DNA from: Aptenodytes patagonicus
Taxonomy: Eukaryota > Chordata > Aves > Sphenisciformes > Spheniscidae
DNA length: 64,000 nt
Reading direction: 5' to 3'
Assembly (NCBI RefSeq): GCF_965638725.1
Contig: NC_134952.1
Location: 58,816,065 to 58,880,064 of the forward strand
The position numbers were made by a program, and so were the translations under genes. Below, piece after piece: positions 1 to 12,949 of this stretch (its first letter is position 1; the number at the start of each line of letters is the position of its first letter). The notes under the pieces were generated by a model. That model worked only from the letters and a program-made list of their open reading frames with translations, was not told the DNA's origin and made no database searches.

Positions 1-3000
1 AAAGTGGTGGTCTGGGATAACATAACCAACTTAGTGTAGAACTCTGGGGGTGCCAGTAAGTTTGCAAACTGAAAGGTAAGTGATCGTGTTTATAACGTGC
101 ATGTTTCTTTGTGGCATCTGTATTTAGCCAGTGGAATTCCCCGTGACAAACTATCACTGAGCCAGGTTTTAAATCAGGGTTTTAAATAGAGTTTTTTTAA
201 ATAAAGATAATGAAGTTATCCATAGTTAAAATAGATGATAGGGAAGGATCATGGGGCATGGAAGCCTCATGTTTTAGAACTTAGGCCAAGAACTTTGAGC
301 CAACTGCTGTTCATTAAAAACATTGTCACTCCTTTCTGAGAGGCCTCCAGTCTGGACCACTATTGGCAACCAGAAGAATCAAAGTTCTGATTCACTGTTG
401 CAAATCCCAGGTGCCTTCCTTTAATTGATGGCTGCAGTGGCTGACTTCTTAAAATTAACTTTTATTCATTTTTATTCTTCAACTACTAAAAGGCTGTTGA
501 ACTGCACAGCTTCTGGTTATTACGTTTTTTGTCCAGCTGACATTATTTTTTATGTAATTCAGCATAAACTGTAGATTTCTTTTGTGAATAGATACCCATT
601 TTCATACCCCTGCTGTGTTACAGTTCCTGAGCTATAATACATATATATGGCTGTGGTTCAGTATAAGCTGGGATGATGACATAACGGGCTGGTAATAACT
701 CCTGGTGTATTTTATTGATATTGCTTTCTTAAACAAAATCACATCAGCTATAGACGACACATGTTGCCTAAGAGGCCAGTAGTTACAGTAGGTGTGTGTA
801 ATTTTGCACATTGCTTTTGCATGCTTTTAGCTAATTTTGTAGGAATAGCTAATGTTTGGCACCCATGAAGGTCGTTTTTATTCATCTGGCATGTTCCCAT
901 TCAAATACCCATTTAATGTGATCATCAACTATAGAAATAGTTAAACAATACTGTAAATGGACATGTTTTCTTTGTTGGGATGATTGCTGATACACTGAAT
1001 TCTTTTCATTAAGTAATTGGACCACAAGCATCTCTTTACTTTGGAAAAAGAAGAGGAAAAAAGCTCTAGCAAATAGATTTTCTCTCAGTTTTCATATTTG
1101 CAGTGCTTATATAGGGGGATATAATTAGACTTTCAGGATAAATTACACAAAGTATTGGATGAAAATCAAGACTAAAATAAACATTCAATTCCTCTTTTTT
1201 GCATTTGACCATTACACACAAACATTTGGTTATAAATAGATGCCTCATCCATGTTGGAGTAACATTTCAGGTTCAAAGTAGGATTCTGGAAAAGAAAATC
1301 CTTTTTAAAGTGATTTAAAGCAATTATGCTATTTGAAACCTTCAGTTAGTTTATGAATCTTTATTACAATTGGATTACTTTTATATGCTCTGTAATAAAT
1401 ACCAAAAAGCCCTCTAAAGTAAAACGTGTTCCAGCTGAATAATCCTTAGCGAGAGAATTTGCAACTGCAGTTGTTTTTAGCTCTTGATAATCTTACATTA
1501 GTAGGATATCTATATAATATTAGTATACACAATAGCTACTGTTACAAGAATAAATACCATTGACGTATACTGTCAACCTGGCGGACGTAATCTAATTCAT
1601 TTGATGTTAGCACTTGCCTTGCTTGAAAGAAGTAGGAGCATTCAAATTCTGAGGATAACACGGCGTCATTCTGTGTCTACCATCCTGATTCAGAATTTGC
1701 TGCTGTATGTAGAGATCACTAGAAAGTATAATTTTAAAATTTTTCAGGATAGTCGGTCTTGTGCATCTGATCTTGAAGAATGTTAGTGTATTTCTGAAGG
1801 TCATCTGTTAACCATGACAGTGTAGGCATACACATGCACAAAATTGCTATGACTTAATACTTACCTTCATCTACAGAGAAGAGTCAACACAGTGCAGAAA
1901 GCAGTAAGACAAAGTTTTTAGCTATTGCTCTCAAGCCGTTTTTGAACAGTAACACTTTATTCCTGGGTGATCAAGTCCTGCTAGATTCATACCATACATG
2001 AAGCACAGCAGGTTTTCTGTAAGTGCTGTCTGGCTCTCCTAATTGTATGCACCTTCCGCACATTGAGAAAGAGTAGAAAATACCTTTCTTTACTCAGTAA
2101 TCTTCTGGTTTGAACCAAGAAAATCAAAGCTGAAGTTTGACACCCATGAGCCAAATAGGAAGAAATTACTAAAAACAGTAAATGCCAGGAGGTGCTAGTT
2201 TAATTCTAAGCTATACTCCAGACCCTGTTGTGCTGTCACTGTGTGAAGAGTGAGAAAATCAGTCAGGCTTTGACATACAGGAGGACTCTATAGAAATTTC
2301 TATGACCTGTCTGCTTAATGAAACGTCTGTAGTGCACACTGATGCAGTGTTCTTGGGGTTGCACATAATGTAGATAGTTGCCCTACAAGTGTGCACACCT
2401 AACTTTTTATTCATGTCAGTAATACTATTGCTGTTGGGGAAATGATTCATAAACTAAATTAACTAAAAGTTCAGTACAACTAGGTTTGGGTTCAAATGTT
2501 TGTTGGTTTGAATCCCAAAATCATAAGCTTCTGGGAGCCAAGAACCAGAGATTAGCATCTTTAATGTCATTTACAGTACAAAAAAAACTGATCCTTTAAG
2601 TGGACTTCCTTTGATTGCTTCCTCATTTAATATGTTTAAAATGTATTCCTTTTTCCTTACGTGATCATTGCCTTTAGTTTCAGTAAAATTAGAAACTGAG
2701 TGCTATGCAAGCTTGACAGTCTAATTTTCTGATGGGCAGCTGACTTTAACTGCGCTCAAAAGAAAAATGACACCTCATTTATCTGGATAGTTTCCCTCTG
2801 TCTTTGAGAGCTGACAGTTTGTCAGTGTAAAGGTGCAGCTTTTTCACTATTCAGATTATTGCAAAATATTTTAGAGTAGTTCAGGCTATAGTTCTTGAAA
2901 GAAGGTAGAGCTTTTTATAGACACTTTCCTGTCTTGTCTTTTCAACTCTAAAACTTCCCCTACTTGACCAAGCATAGTTATCAGTCATGGTTATTTATGT

Positions 3001-4012
3001 ATTAGAACTAAAAGGACAGGAATAAAATGTACTTTCTGAAATGTGACAGGAACCAACTTTTATCTCTTTGTCCTAGTTCCATCTTCTGTCTGTCCATAGA
3101 ACTGTTCATTAATTCTGTCATTAATTCTGTTACCTGTGGATTCTGCTATTTAAAGTTCTGCAGGGCCCTTTAAAATTTGGACTGTTTTTCATTTGTCCTA
3201 GAACATTTTGATACGGTCTGCAAACCAGTTTTTAAAACCGTCGACAGATTTGGTCCAGTCTCTTCCTTAGGCTTCCCCTCTCCTTTCATGCTAGCCATTA
3301 CAATTTGTTTTCTATTCCTGAAATTTTCTCACTTCTTCTGCAGAGTATCTTCATTACTGATGGAAAAAACTTCTAGTCTAGTGCTCCCAATCCATCTCAG
3401 CCAGAACCGTTGTATTTCTCTACCATACGAAAATTGCAGTTCAGGAGAATTCTGGTTTATTTCAACAGTTCAAGCATGCGTCAAATTGCATTTTAAAATG
3501 GAATCCTAAATTTATTGTCTCCTCTCAAAAGATATCCATGAAAACCCATAGAAGTCTTTAGAAGTGTTACTTGGACTTACTGTTTTTGAATATACAGCTT
3601 CAAGAGGAACATAGTACAAAGTAAAATTGAGTGTTACTGCATTGTTTTAGCAGAATATAGAAGAATCAGTAACTGTCCACCAAAACCTGTAGATAACCCT
3701 GAACCTGCTTCATTTCCTTTCATACTGAGCACTTAAACCCATCTTAAATCTTTTCCATCCTCTTGTCTCTCACAATGCATTCTGAAGATGTGAATTTCAT
3801 GCACGTTTTAGTCTCTGAAATCCTACCTAATGAAAACCACAAACAAAATCTGTAATGCTGAAAGGCATTAAAAGGCTCACAAGCAGCTATCTGTGCAATA
3901 ATCATCGTACCAGTCGTGTGCTTTATTTAACTATTACTATACTTCTATGAGATCTTTTTTGGTTTTGACTTAAAACATACGAAAACTTTATCGGTATAAA
4001 TTGTTAGTTTCA

Positions 4013-4947
4013 CAGAGGTCAGTACTGGGTCCGGTTCTGTTTAATACCTTCATTAATGATCTGGATGATGGGACACAGCAAGTTCACTGATGACACAAAA
4101 CTGGGAGGAGTCGCTGATACGCCAGAGGGTCGTGCTGCCATCCAGAGGGACCTTGACAGGCTGGAGCAACGGGCTGACAAGAACCTCATGCAGTTCAACA
4201 AAGGAAAGTGCAAAGTCCTGTACCTGGGGAGAAGCAACGCCATGCACTATATGCTGACAGCTGCCTGGCTGGAAAGCAGCTTTGCAGAAAAGAGCCTGGG
4301 GGTCCTGGTGGACACCAAGTTGAACATGAGCCAGCAGTGTGCCCTTGCTGCAAAGGCAGCTAACGGTATCCTGGGCTGCATTAGGAGGATTATTGCCAGC
4401 AGGTCAAGGGAGGTGATCCTTCTCCTCTACTCAGTACTGGTAAGGCCATACCTGGAGTGCTGTGTCCGGTTCCGGGCTCCCCAGTACAAGAGAGATACAA
4501 AGATACTGGAGACAGTCCAGCAAAGGCCTACTAGGGTGATTAAGGGACTGGAGCATCTCACCTATAAGGAAAGGCTGAGAGAGCTGGGACTGTTTAGCCT
4601 GGAGAAGGCTCAGGGGGGAATTTCATCAATGTGGACAAATATCTGAAAGGAAGGTGTAAAGAAGGAGCCAGGCGCTTTTCAGTGGTGTCCAGTGGCAAGA
4701 CAAGAGGCAATGGACAGAAACAGGAGATTCCATCTGAAATCAGGAAACACTTTCTCACTGTGAGGGTGACTGAGCACTGGCATGGGTTGCCCAGAGAGGT
4801 TGTGGAGTCTCCGTCCTTGAAGCTATTCAAAAGCTGCCTGGACATGGTCCTGGGCAACCAGCTATAGGTGACTGCTTGAGGAGGGGGGATGAACCAGATG
4901 ACCCACAGAGATCCCTTCCAACCTCAACCATTCTGTGATTCTGTGAA
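4013..4947 (+). mobile_element. CR1 LINE, 5'-truncated, inactive
   Basis: This is the 3' part of a chicken-repeat-1 (CR1) non-LTR retrotransposon. It starts inside the reverse-transcriptase domain, close to the stretch encoding GPVLFNTFINDLDD. The catalytic-box region reads FTDDTKLGG at about 4089-4115. The downstream ORF2 protein runs in one frame to about 4646 and continues in another frame at 4631-4867 ([19 protein letters not shown]). An earlier frame break lies near 4070-4085, so the copy cannot make an intact protein. The 3' end is the typical CR1 tail, with ATTCTGTG repeated at 4930-4946. The 5' truncation is normal for CR1. The good preservation suggests a moderately young insertion. 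Confidence 0.95.
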
Positions 4948-7900
4948 GCAGCGATAGAAATAATTAGCTGTCCACACTGTTTTAACTTCTGAAAGTTCTT
5001 TCAGAGATTGCGGTTATATAGAGTTGAACAGAGGAGCTGGGTCAACAATATCATAACAATATGAAAACTCTTTCTCAGAGCATCCGTAGTAGGTTCTCCT
5101 GCCTACTAGTCCCCCTTGGTATCTCAGAATGTACTAGGAATTTTCTGTATGTCAAAACAAGATGGAAATTAAATAAGGAATTAAATCAATTAGACAAGCC
5201 CATTTTCCCCTTGAAAATAGCAATTTAAACTCATTTATGTAAGTAGTTCTAGGTCAATTTATCAGCAACCAGTACCAGAGGATCCATCTCATTACACAGC
5301 TATAGCGCAGCTCAGGCAAGCAAAGTTACAGCACCTGAAATCAAATGAAACAGAAGGAAAATCAGGACCCAGAGTGACTGATATATTTCAAGCTAATTTA
5401 TTCCATCTTTGCCAGAATTTATATAGCAATTCAGGTCCAGTATGAAAAAAGAAAAACAATCTAAAGGATTAGGTTGAAGTAGTGTTTGATCATTTCTCCC
5501 TGGAAAGTCATTGTCATAATTTATATAGGTAGTCTGGGCAGCATACCTGTATTAATATATGGACCTCCCAACTGGTTTTTTGGTCTGATGTTGGCAATGA
5601 GCCCAAGGCATGGGGAAAAACAAAGTTACAAAAACTGTGTGATAGTCAAGGCTCCTATCTTCAGCTACTGTAATTTCCTTCTGGTTCTGCATCTCCTAGT
5701 GTATTTCTTGCTGTAAGGACTGTATTTCATGAGCAGAAACAATTGAATCCATGCTGCACCAGATTATTTGTTCCTTTTGTCCTAAAGACAATTCTGGTAA
5801 CTTTTCAGGCTGATTTATGGTTGTTTCTCATATGTTAAAATTCTTACATAGCCTAAGAAGTCCTAGTTGCAGTCTGGGCTCATGAAAGAGAAAACTCACA
5901 TAAAGTCCATAATTATTTTAGGTAATATACAAAACAGTTGGCCTGCTTGATTCAAATCAGTTCACATTAGAACTGTGGTCAAGAACATGTCTTCGTGGAC
6001 ATCTCTTCTGTTAATGTTACCTTTTTCTTTTGTTAAAGTTACAGCAGAAAGTGTGAGGTTAAGTTTGGTTTCAGCTCACGTACTTGTGGTTTTTTGATTC
6101 TCAACAGCTTTTTTCATAGTTATCCTCTGTTTGACATATGTGACTCTTTTCCTGTTTTGTTTTCTTTATATTGTCTTTTAGTTCTAGATAGTAATCTGGT
6201 GATTTGATTTTTTTTTTATTTTGTGTTTTTTAACGAATCTGTCATCAGCCTTTAATATTGTTGAACAGAAGGTTTTTATGCACTTCTTGCCCATGAAAAA
6301 GACAGTGCTCTGTTGATTCTGAGTGTTGCCAAGTATGTGTATTTTCTTGCCATGTAAGTAATATTTCTTTGGTAACCTCCACTCAGGCTAAATGTCTTGC
6401 TTGTGCCTCAGTTCTGGTCTCCTCGCTCCGACGCGGTCTCTTGGCTCTGCCTGCTAAGTGTGTGTGTGCATGTAGCCCATGGAGATGATAATGATTTAGG
6501 TGACAATGTATTAGCGAGGTATAGAACAGTTTTCTTGTGTTCAAGCGTTTGGTTTCCTGAGGAGGGGAGACAGCATTGGACATTGGCTGCATGGTGTAAA
6601 ACCGGAGATGAAGACCTGTAGTATGATCTGCAAAACACATGCCATAAAGCTATAAGAGTTGTATTGGACCCAGTGTATTATTGGAACAGTAGGACCTTAC
6701 AAAGATTATGTGGAAAACGCTGTTGCAGAAGCATGAGTAAGCCAGGCTCCTTAGGAAACTTGGCCCTACCTCCTTTTCACTGAACCTAGCTGATTTGTTG
6801 TGAGGCTTTCCCAAAGGCTGACTGAACTAGAGCGGTGAATGATGAGAGCTAACTGGCTGAAACAACCTGGAGTAGATAGCAATGATGCTAATGTGTTGTT
6901 GGAGGCATTCTGTTCAGTGCTGACAATCTGATTGCATAAAATAGTTTGTCAATCATTTATTCAACAGGTTCCTAAAACTTCCTTCTCTTTCTCCCTTTTT
7001 CAGACAGCGTCAGAGGCCATATGCGTGGTGTTCTGCTTAATCTGTGAAGGCATTCACAATTGTTTCACTCGCATGCGGAACTCATCCCAGTTCCACCTTG
7101 TTGCCTGCCTGCAAGTGGGGATCCATGCAATGTAGTTTCTGGTCCTGCCCGCAAAAGAATTTCTTAGGCCCATGTTTTCCGACAGTTGCATCTCTTTCAT
7201 TGCTGGTATCACTGAGAGGTGCAGGATGTGCAAGGCTGGGAGTAGTGCAGGCAGTTTAGCACCATTTTTTGAAGTTGGCTGTGCTGTCACCATCCTGCTG
7301 AAGTTGTCTTTTACATCAGTTGCAGATTTTTCTGCATTCAATGATTGTGTTGCAAGTGAGGCCAAGTAGACTGACTCCCTAATGAACGGGGTAATGTTAA
7401 ATTTGGGAGATTATCATTCTGATCCCCTATGCAAAATACCTTTGGTACAAAAATTGATAACACGGACAGTTAGAAGTCTGTTTAAAAGACATATGCAGAA
7501 GGGAATATGAAATTTTACTGGGCTTTAAAAGGTAAATTATTGTTTATTTATGAGGGAAAATTAATTCTTTACACTGTAATGAAATGCAGGAAACTTCAAC
7601 ACAAATACCACTACAGTCTTTAAAGAAGGATCAAGTATGTGTGGAAAAAACTTACTGGAAAAAGCAAATTAATTTGGAAGACCTGATGCAGAAAAAGCAT
7701 TTGGAAGCTTTTGAATTAGTATTTCCAAAGCACAGTGTTTCTCTGTACAGAAGGTAATTGGATATTACAGTGTCTGATAGTTTTGGTGACTTTCTTATCC
7801 TTTCAAGTAGGTTTACTAAGAGGGAGGTGGGGTACCAAGATTGATTTAGCTGATTGTATTGCTGGATTTTCTTGATGCCTCACAGTTTTCTTATTAGCAT

Positions 7901-10210
7901 AGGACCGACAGAGATTGTTACCTAGCATATGACAGAGATAATACTTACTCAATAATACTACTTTTAAATAAACTATATATAAAATTGGTTGAAAAGCAGA
8001 ATTGCATAGCCCCAGAGGAAAAGTAACGACACTGAACATTTCATAGATAATTTGGACTTGGATTCTTTTGTTCTGTCCCACTTTGCAAGAAGTATACATG
8101 TTACATTAGCATCACAAATGCAGAATATGATCATGCATGCCATTAAGTACAAATCAAGTGGTTTTTACACACATCATAGTGTGATTTAGTGACTTAGGGT
8201 AGTGTGGTATTTGTGGTTAACTTTCCTAGCCTCAATGAGGGTGAAATACTTAGAAGGGAGGAAGGATGGATTTGTGGTTTAAGTATGAAATTGGAAAACA
8301 GGAGATCTGTTTCTGGTTTGATGAAAGATGATTTGATTTGTGGGAAAATAATTTTCTGTTCCTTAATTTCTGCTTATGTAAACGGGAGATTTACAAAAAG
8401 TATCGCCTGATTCCGCTGAATAGAGGACTTAATTTATTAATACTTGTATTGTGTTCTAAGACAGGAAGGAGAAAGTTTAATATTAAAAAAAGTGGACTTG
8501 AAAGAAGTTATTCATTGAATGCCTCCCTCGAGGAAAAGTTACCTGGCAGTAGATTGCCCTGAAAGCAGTATCTTTCACTGCTGTGATTACGTCCAATTCA
8601 TAGCTACCTGTAACAATGAAGGTAAATTTTAAAGTTGTTTCTGTGTGATTTCTGTCATGTCTGCCATTTTCTATCATCTACCATATCTACCAATATCTGT
8701 CAGCCTAACATATCTATCACTTGTGTCTTTTCAGCTCTTTTTTCTTAATACTGCCTGTCCAGTCGATGCCAGGGAGTATTCCAGAAACTGTTTTTGTTCT
8801 GTTGTTTTTCACCCTCGGGAACGGTTATAGCCACAAAGAGTGTATTAGAAACCTGTATTTAGCCCTGCAGCTGAAGTTTTAAACACTGAGACCTCTGGGC
8901 ACAGTCTACCCCAAGTGAAGTGAAAGTAAGTATTGTTGTTCAAGAGGAACAGGTCCCACGCATACAAGAAAGGTTCATTTCACTAAAGAAAACTATAAGT
9001 AAGCTTCATTTCATAAGAACTGGGTTTCCTGTTGTTTACATGCTTTTTTAGTTGATGTTACTTGTATTACCAGCTACATATATTGCTTATGACATTGGTT
9101 CTTTAATGGAGCTTAACACTGCACTGTATTTTGTTTTTGAAAAATACGAGTACCGTACTGAGCGGTATCTTGAACACATTCCTGCATGAGTTTAACTGCA
9201 CTGTGCCAGACGTCACTCTGTCACGCTCGCCATCCCAGAAGCAGCAGTTGTCATCACTACCTTTACCCTCCCTGCAGCAGAATTAGCAAGCCCCACTCCT
9301 TAGAGCATTTCTTCACTCTCTGCTACCTTATCGCCAAAATTCAGTTTTGTGTGTAGTCAGGTGTGCCTTTATCACTTACGGTGTAGAATACAGCAATAGA
9401 ATATATACCTAGGGCTTCGTCTCCTGGGAAATTCTAGATAATTCAGAACCTAACGGGCTTTCTAGTGGCATGGGCAACTGCCAAGTATTTTAGACTCTTC
9501 CTCTGCTCTCAACAAAGAGTATCTTAACAAGTTTAGGGTCATGATTTTCACAGAAGGGTCTCAACCTGAGCTCAATATATCCATGAGACTGGAAGTCTGA
9601 GATGAGGATCATGGCTGATAGTGTGGCTGCTTTGGCACAAGGTACATAAAGATCTTCATGGGGGAATGGAAAAGAGTAAAATAAGCATGGTGGGAAGGAT
9701 CACTCTGCTTGCATAAAATAAACACCTTTTCAGGCAAAATTTACCTTCCTATTTGCAATTGCTGCATGGGTTTTGACGTTTTCATTCACAAGGATACAGC
9801 ATTGCTGTTCAAAATACTATGCCTTCCTCTGTGTTTCTGCTTCACTGTTGCAATTTGCAGCTAAAAACCTGACTATCATGTTGCACTCAACCAAGTGTCT
9901 TATCAGTATCTTTGAAAAAGCTTTCTTGGACACTTGTTCTTTTGTCCGTGCTTCACTTCATCCTCTGCTTGGTAGCTGCGTATGTGCTAGTCATCCATCT
10001 GAGTGCTTGATGCACAGCTGCTGGACTTTTATTGCTAATGTCTTGCTGAACATCAGGTCAGCCCGCCCTATGGCTTCAGCATTTACCAGGCTTTCATACT
10101 GCTTCACTAAACGTAAGGCACAAGAGTGCTTCTAGTAATACTTCCAACAACTTCTCCATCTCCGTCTTCTGTATATTGTATACAGTAGTATGCAATATAG
10201 TATACAACAT

Positions 10211-10400
10211 AGTACCGCTATGCAGCATTGCATGAAAGGAATTGATTTTATGACATGTCCCTTTGGACATCAGAGGAGAAGTGTCAGGTTGCCCTAGACT
10301 TTAATTCACAGTGAAGTTCAAATATTGCTTTTGGCACCTGTCCTGAACTTGGCTGCGATGTAATTTGTGGACACTTTTTTTCTGCAAGGTGGAGAGATGC
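10211..10400 (+). repeat. 190-bp direct repeat, copy 1
   Basis: This copy runs from AGTACCGCTATGCAGC to GGTGGAGAGATGC. It aligns without gaps to 10906-11095, and by eye I count only two substitutions: T/C in the GACTTTAAT segment, and G/A in TCTGCAAGG. The flanks differ on both sides. The left flank is a TA-rich run of GTATAC motifs (10170-10206). It shows no coding potential beyond short chance frames and I do not recognise it as a known transposon. Confidence 0.9.
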
Positions 10401-10905
10401 TGTATGCCCACCCATACAGCAGTGGGGTATGGAAGACAGCGTTACACACCTTTAACTTGTCAAGAGATTTGGTTCTTTGCCAGCTCACTCAGTAATCCTT
10501 TGAGCATCCTGGATATGAGAAACTACCTCATTAAGAAAACTCCACTGGCATTGATAAAGCATTGCCAAAATAAATTAATTCATAAATGACTCGATGTTCA
10601 GTCTCATTGATGGGTATGGAAGTGCAATACATGATCTTTCAGTGGCTGGTTAACTGTTTTTTCAGGCTGATGTTCCAAAACAAATTGTAAAGGCAGCAGA
10701 AGTTAACCAAGAGCAGACAGTCTTAATTGGAGTAGGCACCATGTCTGACCAGCACACTAGTATTAACATACAGGAGTGCCAAACAGGCTGCTGAGGAAAT
10801 CTGAAATGCTGAGTGCAGTCTGGAGAGATTAAACGATCTTACTATCACTTGCGAGTATACATGCTTGAAAGGAGTAGCGTGAGCTTTAAAGTTGCTGTGT
10901 ACATA

Positions 10906-11095
10906 AGTACCGCTATGCAGCATTGCATGAAAGGAATTGATTTTATGACATGTCCCTTTGGACATCAGAGGAGAAGTGTCAGGTTGCCCTAGACCTTAAT
11001 TCACAGTGAAGTTCAAATATTGCTTTTGGCACCTGTCCTGAACTTGGCTGCGATGTAATTTGTGGACACTTTTTTTCTACAAGGTGGAGAGATGC
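10906..11095 (+). repeat. 190-bp direct repeat, copy 2
   Basis: This is the partner of the copy at 10211, offset by 695 bp, same orientation, same length and about 99% identical. About 505 bp of unrelated sequence separate the two. The motif AGATGCTG recurs just after both copies, which may mark a microhomology breakpoint. A recent local duplication, two insertions of an unrecognised short element, or an assembly artefact would all fit. Confidence 0.9.
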
Positions 11096-12485
11096 AGGCA
11101 GATGCTGTTACCAGAAAGAAATCCCTGTGGTTATCACAAACAGGATTTCTCCCCTTTTGCCCATAAAATCTTGACAGTGAATTCATTCTGCATGGTCTGT
11201 TATCCCACATCACACATCCAAGCGGGAAAAAAAAAAGTGATCAATCAGTCAAGAGCTGGAAATCAGCTCTGTATTTCAGCAAGAATCTAACCTGAGCCAG
11301 ATGCTCTCCTGTCTTTCCCAAATGCCGCTGTGTCATTGTCTTCACTGGCTATCGGCTTCTCATGCAAATGAAGGGAACCAGGTTTGGTCCTCAGTGCGGT
11401 TTTTATATCTATCTGAGTCCTCTAAGGGGGCTTGCTTGTTATCTAAGCATAGGTAACAAGCACCTTGCAGAATCACCACCTTGTAGCTTTTACAGTTATG
11501 TTTTCTCTGTGTCTGAAAAGTGCTGGGTTGAGGCTGTGGACAGAAAGCTTAGTATGGGGAACGTATGGTCCTGAAAAGATGACAAAAAGAGGGGAAGGGG
11601 CATTGGAGGGGGCTTTCTGCTGCAAACTTGAGCAGAAAGTGGTAAAACCACTCTGGGGAAGGGTGTAATTTTCGAAAGCTCACTGGCACAATTTGTATCT
11701 TGTGCAAAAAGTAGTTGTAGTAGTGTAGTGTTTGTGTAGTGTTGCTTGAATTATCTGTGGAGTGTTTTGAAGGTGGAAAATGCTCTGTACAGAACTACCA
11801 GCTCAAATTTAAAGCCTGAAATCGTATTTGGCATCCAAATGCTCCCTAAAGGGTTTGGCTTGGTGTTACAGCACAACCCAGATCATCTTTGTTTTCTGCT
11901 TCTAAGCTGTAGCCAGACCCTTGTAAGAACAGCTGATGAGCTTTAGCCTTGATTTAGGCGCAAATCAAAACCAATGCTGCAACCTAGTCCAAGTTGTTGG
12001 CCCCATCTGCCTGTAATCAGAGGGATCTCGCAGCAGCTCTGACCCTAAATTGGCGACAGGCTGTTATTAGAAGTGTCCCTCAGTAAGTCCTGAGAACTGT
12101 AGTTCATAGAAACAAAACAAAAATAACGGCTGTGTTTTAGCATGTTAATGTAGAGTGCAGATGCAGTCGTTGCTGTTGGTAGTGGTGCTAGGCTGTTGTT
12201 ACATGCTGTGTGGGTAATGTTTAAAATTGTCACTTTTTTCTTCTGGACAAGGGCTGGGACACCTTATGTCACACATGCCAACATCTGAGAGCTATTAATA
12301 GAGGAGTGTTTGAGCCAGAAAAAAACCACATACACCTTGTAATTCTCTTGAAAAGCTTTATACTGGGAGAAGTTTGGTTGGCAAAAGAAGGCCAAATCTT
12401 AACGTTCTTGGCTGTAGATGTGGACTTTGCTCGCGGAGAGGAGTGGGTGGTTGCCCTACTTCATGAAGTTCAAGCTAGAAAAGCT

Positions 12486-12520
12486 TATAAAAGCTTAGTG
12501 TCTCCTTAGTGTCCTCAGAC
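12486..12520 (+). promoter_or_regulatory. NPNT: Putative NPNT core promoter: TATA box and initiator
   Basis: TATAAAAG begins at 12486, between two AAGCTT motifs. About 31 bp downstream, CCTCAGAC (12513-12520) offers a pyrimidine-rich initiator with A at 12517. That spacing is the classical TATA-to-start distance, and the GC-rich 5'UTR begins immediately after. Transcription start is inferred from sequence only. A CpG-island promoter with dispersed starts further downstream is the alternative. Confidence 0.45.
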
Positions 12521-12949
12521 TGCGGTTTTTGCCTCGCTCGGCCCCTGTCAGAAGGAGTTGGGGGCTCGTTCCCACTAGCTCCTACCCCAAGTGTACCGGT
12601 GCGGCTGGCATACACCAAGGGGCCGGGCCCTGCCGGCGGGGGGCCGCGCTGCCAGGTGCCCCTCAGCGGGCAGGCGGGCGGCCCGACCGCGGGCGCCTCT
12701 GCCGGGGACGGGCGGCGCTGCCGCTCCCCGTGCAGCGCCTCCTCCGCCCGGCAGCGAGGCGGGCGGGCAGAGAGTGAGGGGCTCGCCGCCGCTCCGGAGC
12801 TGTCGCAGCGCAGCCGGCGTCGGCGGCAGCCGGACCCCCCACCCCGCAGGTCCGCCTTGCAACGCGGCGGTGGGGAGCGCCTCCGCTACCGCTGCCCACC
12901 CCGGGCCGCCTCGGCGGCCAGCCCGCGCGACGGGAGAGCCCCGCCGGCC
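12517..12949 (+). other. NPNT: Predicted NPNT 5' untranslated region
   Basis: This GC-rich leader lies between the putative start site and the ATG at 12950. I found no upstream ATG in it in any frame, so scanning ribosomes would meet the NPNT start first. The frame of the NPNT ATG is also free of stops back to about 12509, although that extension has no ATG of its own. The upstream boundary depends on the inferred transcription start. Confidence 0.5.

Larger units (their letters stand above)
1..12480. other. 5' flanking intergenic DNA, no gene supported
   Basis: This AT-rich stretch has stop codons throughout. Its open frames are short, have no recognisable domains and are not linked by plausible splice sites. 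It holds a CR1 LINE (4013-4947), a pair of near-identical 190-bp repeats (10211-10400, 10906-11095) and a few short low-complexity tracts. In mammals GSTCD lies upstream of NPNT in the same orientation, but I could not recognise any GSTCD exon here. The last few hundred bases before 12480 are the proximal flank of the NPNT promoter. Confidence 0.6.
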
